A DNA stretch of 64,000 nt from DATFVA01 sp963745945 (GTDB lineage Bacteria > Bacteroidota > Ignavibacteria > Ignavibacteriales > Ignavibacteriaceae): NCBI GenBank assembly GCA_963745945.1, contig CAVUZG010000004.1:806001-870000 (forward strand), written 5' to 3'. Below, piece after piece: positions 41,286-51,506 of this stretch (position 1 is its first letter; every line of letters starts with the position of its first letter). A program made the translations under genes and the position numbers. The notes under the pieces are model-generated. The model was not told the origin of the DNA and ran no database searches. It saw only the letters and a program-made list of their open reading frames with translations.

Positions 41286-43136
41286 TTATTTGTTTATAAG
41301 TTTTTCTGCTTCATCAAGCAGCTGATCCATTTTACGGGTTACTGCCAGAACAGGTTCCTTAGAATTCATATCAACACCGGCATTTTTAAGAATGTTTATT
41401 GAATAATCAGAACTTCCTGCCTTGAGAAATTGCAGATATTTTTCAACAGCTGGTTTACCTTCATTTAATACTTTCGCCGCAAGAACTTCTGAGGCTGCAA
41501 ATCCCGTTGCGTATTGATAAACATAAAAATTATAATAAAAATGAGGTACTCTTGCCCATGTAAATTCTTCTTCCCTGTCAATTACCATAGCAGAACCCCA
41601 GTATTTGGCATATATATTTTTATACAGTTCACACAATTCATCAGAAGTTAGAGCCGCTCCGTTTTCAGTCTTTTCATATACCAGCATCTCAAATTCCGCA
41701 AACATTGTTTGTCTGTAAAATGTGGAGGTTATATTATTAAGATACTTTTCAATGAAAAATAATTTTTCTTCCCGGGTCTCAGCCATTTTAATAAAATGTT
41801 CAAGTAATAATGACTCATTAAAAGTGGAAGCTACTTCTGCAAGAAAAATTGTATAGTTCGAATAAATAAACGGTTGTGTTTGACCTGTGTAAAATGAGTG
41901 CATATTGTGACCCATTTCATGACTAAGCGTAAAAACATCGTTCAGTAAATCCGTCCAATTTAAAAGCACATACGGATGAACTCCGAAAGTAGTTCCGGAA
42001 GAATATGCTCCGCTTCTTTTCGCCTGTGTTTCATAAACATCAATCCACCTGCTACTAAATGCAGTTCTGAGAGAACTTAAATAATTTTCACCCATATGGA
42101 ACAATGAGTCCTGTACAATTTTCATTGCTTCTTCATAAGGATATTTTCTTTCAAATGAAGCAGGAAATAGTGAGACATAGACATCATAGGGATGTAATTC
42201 AGTTAAATTGAGAATTTTCTTTTTCAGTTCAGCCCAGCGATGCATTGGTGCAAGATTATCAGTTACTGTTTTTACAAGGTTATCATAAACTGAAACAGGG
42301 ATATTGTTCCTGTCCAAAGCTGCTTCTCTTGCACTTTTATATTTTCTAGATTTAGCGTTGAATATATTTGATTTTAAATTACTGTTAAACAATACCGATA
42401 TTGTATTAGAATAATCCTGAAATGGTTTGAAATACGAAGTAAAAGCACGCTGTCTGTATTCCCTGTTGCTTGAAAACATAGCAGCATAATATCTTCCGTG
42501 AGATAATTCAACTTCACTTCCGCTTTCATCTCTGACAGATGGGAATTTCATATCGGCATTTGTGAACATTGAAAAGACATTATAGGATGTTGGTGTTAAT
42601 TCTTCTGCAAGCGCAATAATTTCTTCTTCTTCCCGGGAAAGTGTGTGCTCTTTTCTCCTGAGCAGATCTTCTATAAAGTGTTTGTATATATTTAATTCAC
42701 TTTGTGCTTCTATCATCTTCATCAGTTTATCGTCAGGTATCCGCAGTAATTCAGGACGAATAAATGAACTTGCTGTTGAGACATTTGAATTTAACGTTTT
42801 AATTCTTTCATCCATTGCTTGAAATTTACCAACCCTCAGGTCACCATCCTTTGCAAGCATAGCGTAAAGAAATAACCGCTCTATTTTAATTCCTATTTCA
42901 TCATCAAATTTTAAACATTTAAGCAATTGGTCAGGGCTATCAGCCAGAGTACCTATAAATTGTTTATAACCGGGGAGATTATTTTTAACCCAGGCAAAAT
43001 CTGTTTCCCAGTCTTCGATTGAGTTATATATATCGGCAAGATTCCATTTATATTTTTCTTCTATTTGATCACGTACCGGCAGAGAGGCGGTACCTGTGGA
43101 AGAATAACTTTTTGTAAGGTCAAAAAGATTACGCAT
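41286..43136 (-). CDS. pepF: Oligoendopeptidase F (M3B metallopeptidase)
   Basis: Cytoplasmic zinc endopeptidase cutting short peptides. 616 residues, normal for the family. Zinc-binding HEMGH begins at about residue 406 (LSHEMGHNMHSFYTG), with the distal Glu in FLAEVASTFNE. N-terminal WNLADIYNSIEDWETDFAWV and the YASTFGVHPYVLLNW-like stretch upstream of the active site are family features. It stands between the IMPDH/GMPR gene and a T9SS cargo gene, with no evident functional link. Confidence 0.95.
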   Translation of the reverse strand: MRNLFDLTKSYSSTGTASLPVRDQIEEKYKWNLADIYNSIEDWETDFAWVKNNLPGYKQFIGTLADSPDQLLKCLKFDDEIGIKIERLFLYAMLAKDGDLRVGKFQAMDERIKTLNSNVSTASSFIRPELLRIPDDKLMKMIEAQSELNIYKHFIEDLLRRKEHTLSREEEEIIALAEELTPTSYNVFSMFTNADMKFPSVRDESGSEVELSHGRYYAAMFSSNREYRQRAFTSYFKPFQDYSNTISVLFNSNLKSNIFNAKSRKYKSAREAALDRNNIPVSVYDNLVKTVTDNLAPMHRWAELKKKILNLTELHPYDVYVSLFPASFERKYPYEEAMKIVQDSLFHMGENYLSSLRTAFSSRWIDVYETQAKRSGAYSSGTTFGVHPYVLLNWTDLLNDVFTLSHEMGHNMHSFYTGQTQPFIYSNYTIFLAEVASTFNESLLLEHFIKMAETREEKLFFIEKYLNNITSTFYRQTMFAEFEMLVYEKTENGAALTSDELCELYKNIYAKYWGSAMVIDREEEFTWARVPHFYYNFYVYQYATGFAASEVLAAKVLNEGKPAVEKYLQFLKAGSSDYSINILKNAGVDMNSKEPVLAVTRKMDQLLDEAEKLINK

Positions 43137-43188
43137 AATTGATAACCCCTATAAAGGTTTTGATTTTTATTGTTGAAAAAAATGTTAC

Positions 43189-44268
43189 TTATTTAAGAAA
43201 AACCAGTTTATGACTTATTTGCATGCCTTTGAATTTCAGCACATAAATATAAACACCGCTTGCTAAATTTTCTTTTGCCGGATCAAATGACAGCGTATAA
43301 CTGCCGGAATTCTTTTCTTCATTTATAAGTGCCGCAACTTCTTTCCCCAAAACATTGTAAACCTTCAATGTAACATTTCCGGATTCGGGTATTCTGAAAT
43401 TTATTTTTGTTTCGGGATTAAAGGGATTTGGATAATTCTGATCCAATGAAAAATCTGGTAAAAGAGGTTCAGAATTTTTTACCTCGGTTATCATTGGAAT
43501 CAGTTCTGTTCTGGAGCCGGGAATAGTGAATGAGCCAAGTGTAAGACTACTAAGGTCCACATTTGTTGAAGGTGAATATTCCTTAACCAACCATACATTC
43601 TGTGCAATCCATTTAGTCGTTTCCAATCTAAAAAGCTCTACAACAATCGGAGGAAATACTATATAGCTAACAACTATAGATAATAAAAATTTCTTACAAG
43701 TATATGTACCTGCTTCTGTTTGTATTGTTTCATCATTTAATCTTTTACCCAGATATTCAAATCGCAATGGCAGGTTAATACCATTTAGGCTTATAGTAGT
43801 GTCTTTTGTGAAAATTGTGTACTCATTATTAACGGATTGATTAAAACGGAAAACTGAATACCAGTCTTCAAAGGATTGAAGTAATCCGAAAAATGTCGAA
43901 TCAAGTCCAATTGAATCTAAAACACCTACCAGGGATTGAAGATTTGAAATTCTGAAATATTGATATCCATCTGTATTTTCAAAAGAGAAGTATGAACTAT
44001 CTGTATAAGGCAGAAAATTGATTATACCCAGCGAACCTGTTTTTGATAAAACCAGATCCGCGTTTTTTCCCATAAAATTTGTGTTAACAGCAAATGAATC
44101 AATCCTGAAGTAAGCCAATGAATCAATTTCATTATTCATAGAGTCAAGAGGAATGACTTTATAATCCCACCTGTACCCAGTTTGAGACGGAAAATAATCC
44201 TGAGCTTGCTGAGCATATGTGCAAGTACCGGCTAAAATCAATATAATAGAAAGTAAAAACTTTTTCAT
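43189..44268 (-). CDS. T9SS type A sorting-domain secreted protein
   Basis: 359 residues from ATG 44268, chosen because a standard signal peptide (MKKFLLSIILILAGTCTYAQ) starts there; the frame is open 13 codons further upstream. Residues about 25-255 form a domain with no motif I recognise (FPSQTGYRWDYKV start). The C-terminal 85 residues are a textbook type A sorting domain: LDQNYPNPFNPETKINF, VTLKVYNVLGKEVAAL, LASGVYIYVLK. Export through T9SS and surface attachment or release follow from that domain. Confidence 0.85.
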   Translation of the reverse strand: MKKFLLSIILILAGTCTYAQQAQDYFPSQTGYRWDYKVIPLDSMNNEIDSLAYFRIDSFAVNTNFMGKNADLVLSKTGSLGIINFLPYTDSSYFSFENTDGYQYFRISNLQSLVGVLDSIGLDSTFFGLLQSFEDWYSVFRFNQSVNNEYTIFTKDTTISLNGINLPLRFEYLGKRLNDETIQTEAGTYTCKKFLLSIVVSYIVFPPIVVELFRLETTKWIAQNVWLVKEYSPSTNVDLSSLTLGSFTIPGSRTELIPMITEVKNSEPLLPDFSLDQNYPNPFNPETKINFRIPESGNVTLKVYNVLGKEVAALINEEKNSGSYTLSFDPAKENLASGVYIYVLKFKGMQISHKLVFLK

Positions 44269-44345
44269 AATTCTGCCATAATTATTAAATGATATATACC
44301 CGACCAAAATCTACTGTTAACATCTGCAATTTACTGAAATTGAAA

Positions 44346-45164
44346 TTATTTTTCTAAAGATGGAGAGTCTTTTTTCGTAAATTCTTTTTCCCCTTTAAAA
44401 ATTGAATAAATGAATACCGTTATTAAAATTAACAGGAAATATAAGGGAATAACGTAAGGATAAATATTTTTAGAAATTTCAAAAAAACCTTCCCAATTGT
44501 CATATTCCTTAGCAAAAAAAATGTTAATTATTAACGGGTATTTACTTCCAATCAGAAGTATAATCCCCCAAATCGAACTAAATATCAGAGTTACAAACCA
44601 GTATATATTTGAAAGTTTTGTAACAAAAAAAGAAACAGTTGTTGCACCTAGTAGAAAAGTTAAAATATTCGAAAAATTGAGAGTTGAGTCAAAAGGAACT
44701 AGTTCATATCCAAATAAAAGAACCAATCCCACCAATACATTAAAGAAATGGAATTTATTTAATTGTGAGAAAACACTTAAAGTTATAAACAACATTATCA
44801 ACTGTGGAAAATTCCAGATTAGATAAAGCGGGAAATCAATTATTGAAGACAAACCGAATTCATAAAAATAATCTGGGTCGCCAGATTTAATTTTATTTAA
44901 GACAAAAAGTACTGCAAACAAAATTATTAATGGTAATAATACCCAGAGTACAGGAAGAAATTTCCTTTTAAAATATGGATGTTGAAAAGAATCAAAAAGT
45001 AACCGCAGATTTTTTTTACTGAATAAGATTATAAAAGGCAGAAGAGCGCTGAGATGGAATCTGAAACCAAGAAAAATAAAATACGTATCAAAATCAAAAA
45101 ATCTTAAAGTTATTCCTGCTGCATTTACGAGAACAATTATCAGGGTAATCCTTAATGGATTCAA
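44346..45164 (-). CDS. Hypothetical polytopic membrane protein
   Basis: 272 residues with about seven or eight hydrophobic helices, for example at 5-25, 28-48, 68-90, 108-128, 137-155, 165-180, 185-207 and 240-262. The C-terminus is short and charged (FKGEKEFTKKDSPSLEK). I find no motif that names a family. It lies 19 bases behind the DUF2231 gene on the same strand, so the two may be an operon. Confidence 0.6.
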   Translation of the reverse strand: MNPLRITLIIVLVNAAGITLRFFDFDTYFIFLGFRFHLSALLPFIILFSKKNLRLLFDSFQHPYFKRKFLPVLWVLLPLIILFAVLFVLNKIKSGDPDYFYEFGLSSIIDFPLYLIWNFPQLIMLFITLSVFSQLNKFHFFNVLVGLVLLFGYELVPFDSTLNFSNILTFLLGATTVSFFVTKLSNIYWFVTLIFSSIWGIILLIGSKYPLIINIFFAKEYDNWEGFFEISKNIYPYVIPLYFLLILITVFIYSIFKGEKEFTKKDSPSLEK

Positions 45165-45183
45165 TCAGGTAACTCCTGAATCT

Positions 45184-45654
45184 TCATTTTATTTCTTCTT
45201 TCTTAAGCTCTGTCCCAACACCATTATTATATACCAGTTTACCACCAAGATCAGCGGTTTGATAAACAATATAACCCCCGATAATAGCCAACAGAATAAA
45301 CAAATACTGATTAATTCCTTTAAACTTTTTTTTGAGCACAAAAAAGGTCCGGAGTACAAGCAGTCCTGTAAAATACCACAGGGTAATAGTTGCAAATTCT
45401 TCATGATCAGAAATTAATCCAAAAGGAATTATTGCTCCTTTATCTTCCCATTTGGAAGCAATGTCTGCAGCCTGGTTCCCGGTTATTACTGCTCCAATAG
45501 CACCAAGTACTCCAAGTAATAAAAAGAGATGTGCTGTTTTTTGAAAAAATTCCTTTTTTGTTAAGACACCGGTTATTTCCAGAAGCATATATATTAGTAA
45601 AAATGCAATAGGAAAATGAATTAACTTCGGATGAAGATGTGCAAGATATTCCAT
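45184..45654 (-). CDS. DUF2231-family membrane protein
   Basis: 156 residues with four membrane helices. The N-terminal HLHPKLIHFPIAFLLIYMLLE is the DUF2231 hallmark (HP.LIHFPIAL), followed by LFLLLGVLGAIGAVITGNQAA and a third and fourth helix. Family members are often near haem, copper or respiratory genes, but none are here. Function unknown. Confidence 0.8.
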   Translation of the reverse strand: MEYLAHLHPKLIHFPIAFLLIYMLLEITGVLTKKEFFQKTAHLFLLLGVLGAIGAVITGNQAADIASKWEDKGAIIPFGLISDHEEFATITLWYFTGLLVLRTFFVLKKKFKGINQYLFILLAIIGGYIVYQTADLGGKLVYNNGVGTELKKEEIK

Positions 45655-45688
45655 AAAAATCCTTTTGTTTTCTTAACCGGGTTAATGT

Positions 45689-45719
45689 AAAATCAGGTCA
45701 TCTGCCAAAACCTGATTTT
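45689..45719 (-). terminator. Terminator after truA
   Basis: AAAATCAGGT (45689-45698) and ACCTGATTTT (45710-45719) pair perfectly over ten bases with an 11-base loop; T-rich flanks on both sides. It separates truA from the DUF2231 gene. Confidence 0.6.
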
Positions 45720-45739
45720 TTATAATTCTGAAATAGAAA

Positions 45740-46552
45740 TTAATATTTTACTTTAAAAAGAAATAATCCTTTCGCTGGTACAGCTTCTGCAGCAGCCTCC
45801 CTGTCTTTTGCTTCTAAAACCTGTTCAATATATGAACTATCAAGATTATTTTTCAAAACAAATAGTAAAGTCCCTGTAACAGCACGTACCATTCCATGCA
45901 GAAATCTATCTGCTGATATATACATTATTAAGAGATTCTTTGTCATTTTCCAGTGTATATTGTAAATCTCGCAAGTTTTATTAGCGGTATCTGAGTTTTT
46001 TTTTGAAAAGGATGTAAAATCCTTTTTGCCTATCAATGTTTCCGATAACTGATTTAGATGATTGTAATTTAATTTAGAATGATAGAAATATGAATAATTA
46101 TTAAAGAATGGAGATTTACTAAGTGAGATCAGATAAATATAAATTCTTTTTTTTGCATCGAACCTGGCATGGAAATTTTCGTATACGTTTTCCAGTTTTA
46201 TTATACTGATATCGTGGGGGAGAATTGAATTTAATGAATAAAGAAATTTATATTGATCAATTCTCTGTTCAGATCTGAAATTTGCTGCCTGTCCCAAAGC
46301 ATGTACTCCGGTATCTGTTCTTCCTGAACCGATCAGGTTAACCTTTTCTTTTAATAGAATTTCAATAGACTCAGTAATAGTCTGCTGAATCGTGACCTGG
46401 TTCTTCTGGATTTGCCACCCGGAATAATTCGATCCGTCGTATTGAATTATAAGTTTATAATTGTTCAAATAAATTTTTATGCTTTTAATTGACCCAAAAA
46501 TAAAAATATCAGGAATAAAAGAGTAACCTGGTTTCCAAACTAATTTAACCAT
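45740..46552 (-). CDS. truA: tRNA pseudouridine(38-40) synthase
   Basis: Converts uridines 38-40 of the tRNA anticodon arm to pseudouridine. 270 residues from the only ATG. YKLIIQYDGSNYSGWQIQ starts the fold, and catalytic Asp is in SGRTDTGVHALGQ. HARFDAKKRIYIY and DRFLHGMVRAVTGTLL are further family motifs. The first 28 residues (to IKIY) are not typical of TruA; a TTG at 46468 would give a more usual 242-residue protein. Confidence 0.93.
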   Translation of the reverse strand: MVKLVWKPGYSFIPDIFIFGSIKSIKIYLNNYKLIIQYDGSNYSGWQIQKNQVTIQQTITESIEILLKEKVNLIGSGRTDTGVHALGQAANFRSEQRIDQYKFLYSLNSILPHDISIIKLENVYENFHARFDAKKRIYIYLISLSKSPFFNNYSYFYHSKLNYNHLNQLSETLIGKKDFTSFSKKNSDTANKTCEIYNIHWKMTKNLLIMYISADRFLHGMVRAVTGTLLFVLKNNLDSSYIEQVLEAKDREAAAEAVPAKGLFLFKVKY

Positions 46553-46665
46553 TCATTATCACATACTAATTTCACTGTGACAGCAATAATAGTTAATCTA
46601 TCCTACAGACTATATTTTGTTGGTGAATTAAAATTAAAACTAACTATTCAGGAGTTAACTTCAAG

Positions 46666-46812
46666 TTGTGGACTATCATCATAATATTATTATTACTATG
46701 GCTGCTGGGAGTTATAACTACTTACACCTTGGGTGGCTTTATCCACATTTTATTAATTATTGCTGTTATTGTACTAATAGTAAGATTAATACAGGGACGC
46801 AAAATACTATAA
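46666..46812 (+). CDS. Lmo0937-family small membrane protein
   Basis: A 48-residue protein with two hydrophobic helices: WTIIIILLLLWLLGVITTY, TLGGFIHILLIIAVIVLIVR, ending LIQGRKIL. This matches the small lmo0937-type family (LWxLGxxxxYTLGGFIHILLVIAVxxLLIRLIQGR). The start is TTG with AGGAG about 11 bases upstream. Family members are often stress-induced; function is unknown. It is shorter than usual ORF cut-offs. Confidence 0.75.
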   Translation: MWTIIIILLLLWLLGVITTYTLGGFIHILLIIAVIVLIVRLIQGRKIL

Positions 46813-47084
46813 CAATGCTCAGGAGAATGAATACTAAAGTAAGTTATTTATGAATCCCTTTACTTTGGAACAAATTCAATAATTGAAGGAGGTTAATAAC
46901 ATAATTTAAGATACCATAGATTAGCAAAATTCATAAGTAGAAAAACTTAAATTCATCTTCAATAATTTATAGTATTAAAATGATGGGATATCAGTTAATG
47001 ATTTCCATAAGTTTGAATTGTGAATTTACTACAACCTGATTCTCAATCGGTATTTTCACACCAGTTAAAACATTATGCATTTTT

Positions 47085-48398
47085 TTATTGAATCAACATT
47101 ACTGCTAAATAAAGCAATGAAACACCGGAAATAATACCCAGCCCGATAAAAACATACCTACTCAACTCTTTGGAACCCGTAAACAGTGTTATTGCAGACT
47201 TAACAACATTATTGGTTATTGTGGCTATGATAATTGCAATTACTATTACATCAGTTGCAGTGCTGCCGTTTGCTATTTTAGAAAGAGAAATTACAATTGC
47301 ATCAACACTTGTTATTCCTGCTAGTGCGCTGGCTAAATACAGTCCCCCCGCACCAAAATAAACCTGAGCAGCTTTTGAAGCAAGTATTACTATTCCAAAA
47401 ATGATCCCAAATAAAATTGCAGGTTTTAACCTGAACGGATTAGTAAGTTCAATAGGTTCGTGTTTTCCATTTAGAAATCTCCTGGACATAAGCAGGCTGA
47501 CAACAAAACCGACTATTGTAAATAGCAGTAAGGGAATCCAGAGTGAATTAATAAGGGAACTTTTTAGAATGAGTACAACAATAAAAATACGTAAATACAT
47601 AATTGTTGAGGCGAGGATAATTCCAACAGCAAAATTGGGTGAAAGTAAATTATTTTCCTTACTTTTTTTTGACAATGAATAAGCTACAGCGGTACTTGAA
47701 ACCATACCTCCCAATAAACCGGTAATTGAAATTCCTTTCCCTTCTCCTAATATTTTTACTAAAACATACCCGATAAAACTTATACCGCTGACTAATATTA
47801 CCATATACCATATCAGCCTCGGATTAAGAACCTCTAATGGCCCATAATTTTTATCAGGTAAAAGAGGAAGCACAATTACCGTAATAATTGCAAGCTTAAG
47901 AGTGGCAAATATATCCTCTTCACTAATCTTTCCAACGAATTGGTGAAGCTGAATTTTTAGAGTTAAAAAAAGTGTGACGATAACTGCTATTACTGCCGCA
48001 AGAATAATGTAGTTAAAGTAAACAATCGTTCCCAATAAAAACGCAATAAGAAGAGCTATTTCAGATGTCCCGCCAAGCTTACCGGTTTTAGCCGAAAAAA
48101 CATGCGAAGTTGTAACAAGAGATGAGAATCCTGCGAATATTATAAAGTAAATCCAATAGGAAGTAAAAGATGCAATTAATCCTGCAATAAAACCAAGCAA
48201 AGCAATTAATGGTGTAGTTCTTATTCCTGCAAAAGTTTTATCATCTTTTGTTCTTGAGTGTTCACGTTCCATTCCTATTAACAATCCAATAAGAATAGCA
48301 ACACCCAGTTTCTGGAGTAAAATAAATAAGTCGGCAGAGGAAAGAGCAGAATTATTTTTAAGTAAAAATTCCGGGAGAAATTTCAGAGAATCCTGCAT
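47085..48398 (-). CDS. MgtC/SapB and DUF4010 domain membrane protein
   Basis: 437 residues, about 12 or 13 membrane helices. The N-terminal MgtC/SapB domain shows LLIGLLIGMEREH and GIRTTPLIALLGFIAGLI; the second half is DUF4010 (GLLGGMVSSTAVAYSLSKKSKEN, LASALAGITSVDAIVISLSKIAN). The family is linked loosely to magnesium homeostasis or to transport, without proven substrate. It is not in an evident operon. Confidence 0.85.
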   Translation of the reverse strand: MQDSLKFLPEFLLKNNSALSSADLFILLQKLGVAILIGLLIGMEREHSRTKDDKTFAGIRTTPLIALLGFIAGLIASFTSYWIYFIIFAGFSSLVTTSHVFSAKTGKLGGTSEIALLIAFLLGTIVYFNYIILAAVIAVIVTLFLTLKIQLHQFVGKISEEDIFATLKLAIITVIVLPLLPDKNYGPLEVLNPRLIWYMVILVSGISFIGYVLVKILGEGKGISITGLLGGMVSSTAVAYSLSKKSKENNLLSPNFAVGIILASTIMYLRIFIVVLILKSSLINSLWIPLLLFTIVGFVVSLLMSRRFLNGKHEPIELTNPFRLKPAILFGIIFGIVILASKAAQVYFGAGGLYLASALAGITSVDAIVISLSKIANGSTATDVIVIAIIIATITNNVVKSAITLFTGSKELSRYVFIGLGIISGVSLLYLAVMLIQ

Positions 48399-48713
48399 AA
48401 GGTTTTTATCCTATTTTCCCATTTAATATTAATTCTCACTCTTAAAATAAAATTTATTCTTCAAGTTATCTATAAAAAATTAGCTAATGATAAAAATATC
48501 TGGTTTCCCCTGAAATCCAAAAGCAAACAAATCCGGAAGAAATACCGTCGTCGAAAACAATATTAATATAGTTCAGTAATTCTTAAACGATTTTAAAAGT
48601 AGGAAGGATTATAGAAATACCAGGGTTGAACAAAATTATACAATAAGGGGATGATTCTAAATTATTAACTTTATTCTTATTTGATTATTTGCAAACCTGG
48701 AACCAGATCAATT
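48399..48713. other. Intergenic region, no gene seen
   Basis: About 315 AT-rich bases between two minus-strand genes. I see no ORF with a ribosome site, no RNA gene and no strong hairpin; it presumably holds the upstream gene's promoter. Confidence 0.5.
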
Positions 48714-50078
48714 TTATTTTACATACACTGTTTTAATGTTCACAAACTCGTGAATTCCAAAGTAAGAAAGTTCTCTTCCGTAACCAGATTCTTTAACTCC
48801 ACCAAACGGAAGACGTGGATCAGATTTTACAAATGAATTAACAAAACAGCTGCCTGAATTTATTTCTTCCCTCGCAATTCTTTCCCCTTTTTTTACATCC
48901 TTTGTAAAAACAGCAGCACCTAATCCGAATATCGAATCGTTTGCAGATTTTATTGCCTCACTTTCGTCTTTAACTTTTATCAAAGCCGCTACGGGACCAA
49001 ACAATTCATCATTATAAGCGGGCATTCCATCTTTAACATTTTCAAGAACGGTTGGCGGATAATACGCCCCTTTCATTTCCGGGATATTTCCACCGAGTAA
49101 AAGTTTTGCTCCCTTTTCAACGCTATTTTTAACCTGGAGATGAAGATCATTACGGAGACTATCTCTTGCCTGTGGACCAAGGTCATTAGATTCATCAAAC
49201 GGATCCCCCATTTTTTTCTGTTTCATCTTTTCAACAAAAAGGTCTCTGAATTCGTTATAAATATTTTCTACAACAATAAATCTCTTTGCGGCAATACAGC
49301 TTTGTCCCCCGTTTATTAATCTTGAAGTAACACAGGTTTCCGCGGCTGATTCTAGATCTGCATCTTCAAGAATCAAGTAGGGATCGCTCCCGCCTAATTC
49401 GAGTACTGTTTTTTTAATTAATGATCCAGCTTTTGAAGCCACAGCTTTACCAGCAGGAACACTGCCTGTTAAAGTAACTGCTCTTATTTTTCCAAGTTCA
49501 ATTACCTTATCCATATTTTTTGATGAAACAATTAATGATCGGAATAAATCAACGGGAAAATCTGCTTCTCTGAATACTTCTTCAATAGCAAGCGCACAAC
49601 CGGACACATTAGAAGCGTGTTTTAGTATTCCGGCATTGCCAGCCATAAGTCCGGGAGCCGCAAAACGGAAAACCTGCCAGAAAGGAAAGTTCCACGGCAT
49701 TACTGCAAGCACAACTCCGATTGGCTGGTAAGTGACAAAACTTTTAGCAGCATCGCTTTCAATTATTTTATCCTTTAAAAACTGTTCGCCTTTTTCTGCA
49801 AAATAATCACAAACCCAGGCACATTTTTCAACTTCTGATCTTGATTGAGCAATAGGTTTCCCCATTTCTTCAGTCATTATCCTTGCATACTTGTTTAAAT
49901 TCTTTCTTAACACTGATCCGGCTTTTTTCATTTTTTGGGAGCGGACTGAAAAAGATGTTCTGTGCCAATCCTCAAATGATTTATCTGCAGATGAAATAAT
50001 CTGTTCTATTTCATCATACTTCATTTCATTATACGATTTAATTTCTTCTTCTGTTGCAGGATTTATTGATTTTATCAT
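48714..50078 (-). CDS. NAD(P)-dependent succinate-semialdehyde dehydrogenase-like enzyme
   Basis: 454-residue aldehyde dehydrogenase. Cofactor-binding PWNFPFWQVFR near residue 130, general base Glu in LELGGSDPYLILEDADLE near 227, nucleophile Cys near 261 in NGGQSCIAAKR, and C-terminal LPFGGVKESGYGRELS. The GGSDPYLIL and NGGQSCIA forms are those of the short Sad/YneI succinate-semialdehyde dehydrogenases, which feed the TCA cycle from GABA-type breakdown. The substrate is inferred from subfamily, and there are no pathway neighbours. Confidence 0.87.
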   Translation of the reverse strand: MIKSINPATEEEIKSYNEMKYDEIEQIISSADKSFEDWHRTSFSVRSQKMKKAGSVLRKNLNKYARIMTEEMGKPIAQSRSEVEKCAWVCDYFAEKGEQFLKDKIIESDAAKSFVTYQPIGVVLAVMPWNFPFWQVFRFAAPGLMAGNAGILKHASNVSGCALAIEEVFREADFPVDLFRSLIVSSKNMDKVIELGKIRAVTLTGSVPAGKAVASKAGSLIKKTVLELGGSDPYLILEDADLESAAETCVTSRLINGGQSCIAAKRFIVVENIYNEFRDLFVEKMKQKKMGDPFDESNDLGPQARDSLRNDLHLQVKNSVEKGAKLLLGGNIPEMKGAYYPPTVLENVKDGMPAYNDELFGPVAALIKVKDESEAIKSANDSIFGLGAAVFTKDVKKGERIAREEINSGSCFVNSFVKSDPRLPFGGVKESGYGRELSYFGIHEFVNIKTVYVK

Positions 50079-50174
50079 GGTTCTAACCTTTTGATTTTAC
50101 CTGATAAATATTAATCATTTTAAAGGAAAATTACATTGAGGCAGATAAAACTCAGGCCTGGAGTGTTGTGCAAA

Positions 50175-51401
50175 TCAATTGTTCTTTTTGATTACTACCA
50201 GGGTTTTATCATCGGAATACTCTCCGCCTTTTGAGAATTTAATTACATCATCAAGGATTGCATAGGTAATTTCCTTTGGTGTTTTGTGTTTTAGTTTCTT
50301 CAGTAGTTCCTGAAGCCGCTGCTCCCCGTATGCATCATATTTATCATTTGCGGATTCTGTTACACCATCCGAATAAATCAGAAGAACATCACCCTTAAGA
50401 AAATTTATGTTATCGACAGTGTATTTTCCGTGCGGCATAGGACCAAGGACCGGTCCGGTTGGGTTAAGATTTTTTATTTCATTTGTCTCCGACATAAGGA
50501 AGAACGGCGGATTATGACCGGCATTTGCAAACAGGAACAACCCACATTTATCAGGAGACAATTCACCATAAAAAAGTGACGCAAATTTGTCATCAGCAAA
50601 TATTTTATTTACAAGCTCGTTCATTCTTTTCATCATCGGTGAAATCTTAAGCTCAAAATTGCTTGCCATTCTCAATGCACCAGAAATATACATTGCTTCT
50701 GCAGAAGCGCTCACCCCTTTGCTTGCAGCGTCACCAACTGTTACACCGAGTCTGTCATCACCAACTTCAAGGTAATCAAAAAAATCTCCTCCTACTATTT
50801 CCGCAGGATTTGTTATACCAAAAAGTTCATAATCAAAGAAGTGGTATTCGTGTTCAGGAAGAATGCTTTTCTGAAGTTCTCTTGCCTTATCAAGGTCTGC
50901 TTTAAGATGATAGATGGAAGAAGATATTCTCCTCTGTTTAATCTGAGAAGTTAATGCCGTTGCAATTATGTTCAGCATATTTCTGAAATCTTCATCAATT
51001 TGATTACTATTTAAAGCAAGAAGATATTCATAATAAGGTTTATCATTAATTTTTATTTTTTCGCCTACACCTGATGCTGAATATTTGAAAATTCCCTTTT
51101 GCCTCAAGATTTCATTGGTTTCTTTTCCAAGAATAGTTCTTTCCTTTGCAACAAGATCAAACAACGGATAATCATTTATGAGTATCCGGAAATCAGCATT
51201 AATTGTATCTATCGTCCCAGTCTGATATAACAACGCGTAGCTGGCTTCATCAATTTTTAATTTCCATATTCTTCCGCCGGTAACATTTATATCCTGGTTA
51301 TTAATTATCTGATTTAATACTTCACTCAACATTCCTTCTTCAGAAGGAAATTTCTGCGAAGCAATTGTCTCAATAGTTTTATATAATTTTCTCTGATCCA
51401 T
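50175..51401 (-). CDS. SpoIIE/RsbU-type PP2C serine phosphatase
   Basis: 408 residues. The N-terminal 150 residues resemble a GAF-type sensor; a helical linker (LDKARELQKSILPE, about 168-182) is typical of RsbU-like proteins. The phosphatase has VGGDFFDYLEVGDDRLGVTVGDAASKGVSAS with metal-binding Asp residues, FANAGHNPPFFL and LLIYSDGVTESAND. Such enzymes usually dephosphorylate an anti-anti-sigma factor (STAS protein) in partner switching; no such partner is in the window. Confidence 0.88.
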   Translation of the reverse strand: MDQRKLYKTIETIASQKFPSEEGMLSEVLNQIINNQDINVTGGRIWKLKIDEASYALLYQTGTIDTINADFRILINDYPLFDLVAKERTILGKETNEILRQKGIFKYSASGVGEKIKINDKPYYEYLLALNSNQIDEDFRNMLNIIATALTSQIKQRRISSSIYHLKADLDKARELQKSILPEHEYHFFDYELFGITNPAEIVGGDFFDYLEVGDDRLGVTVGDAASKGVSASAEAMYISGALRMASNFELKISPMMKRMNELVNKIFADDKFASLFYGELSPDKCGLFLFANAGHNPPFFLMSETNEIKNLNPTGPVLGPMPHGKYTVDNINFLKGDVLLIYSDGVTESANDKYDAYGEQRLQELLKKLKHKTPKEITYAILDDVIKFSKGGEYSDDKTLVVIKKNN

Positions 51402-51506
51402 TAATTACCGGATTAAATTTTAAAAAGTTCATTATTGGAATAATCTAATATAGATTATATTATTTAGCATACCTAAATCTTGCTGACAAAGATTTATAAA
51501 ATTAGA

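Noticed and set aside
46668..46853. 61-codon plus-strand ORF
   Set aside because: It is out of frame with the 48-residue Lmo0937-type protein at 46666-46812, whose sequence is convincing.
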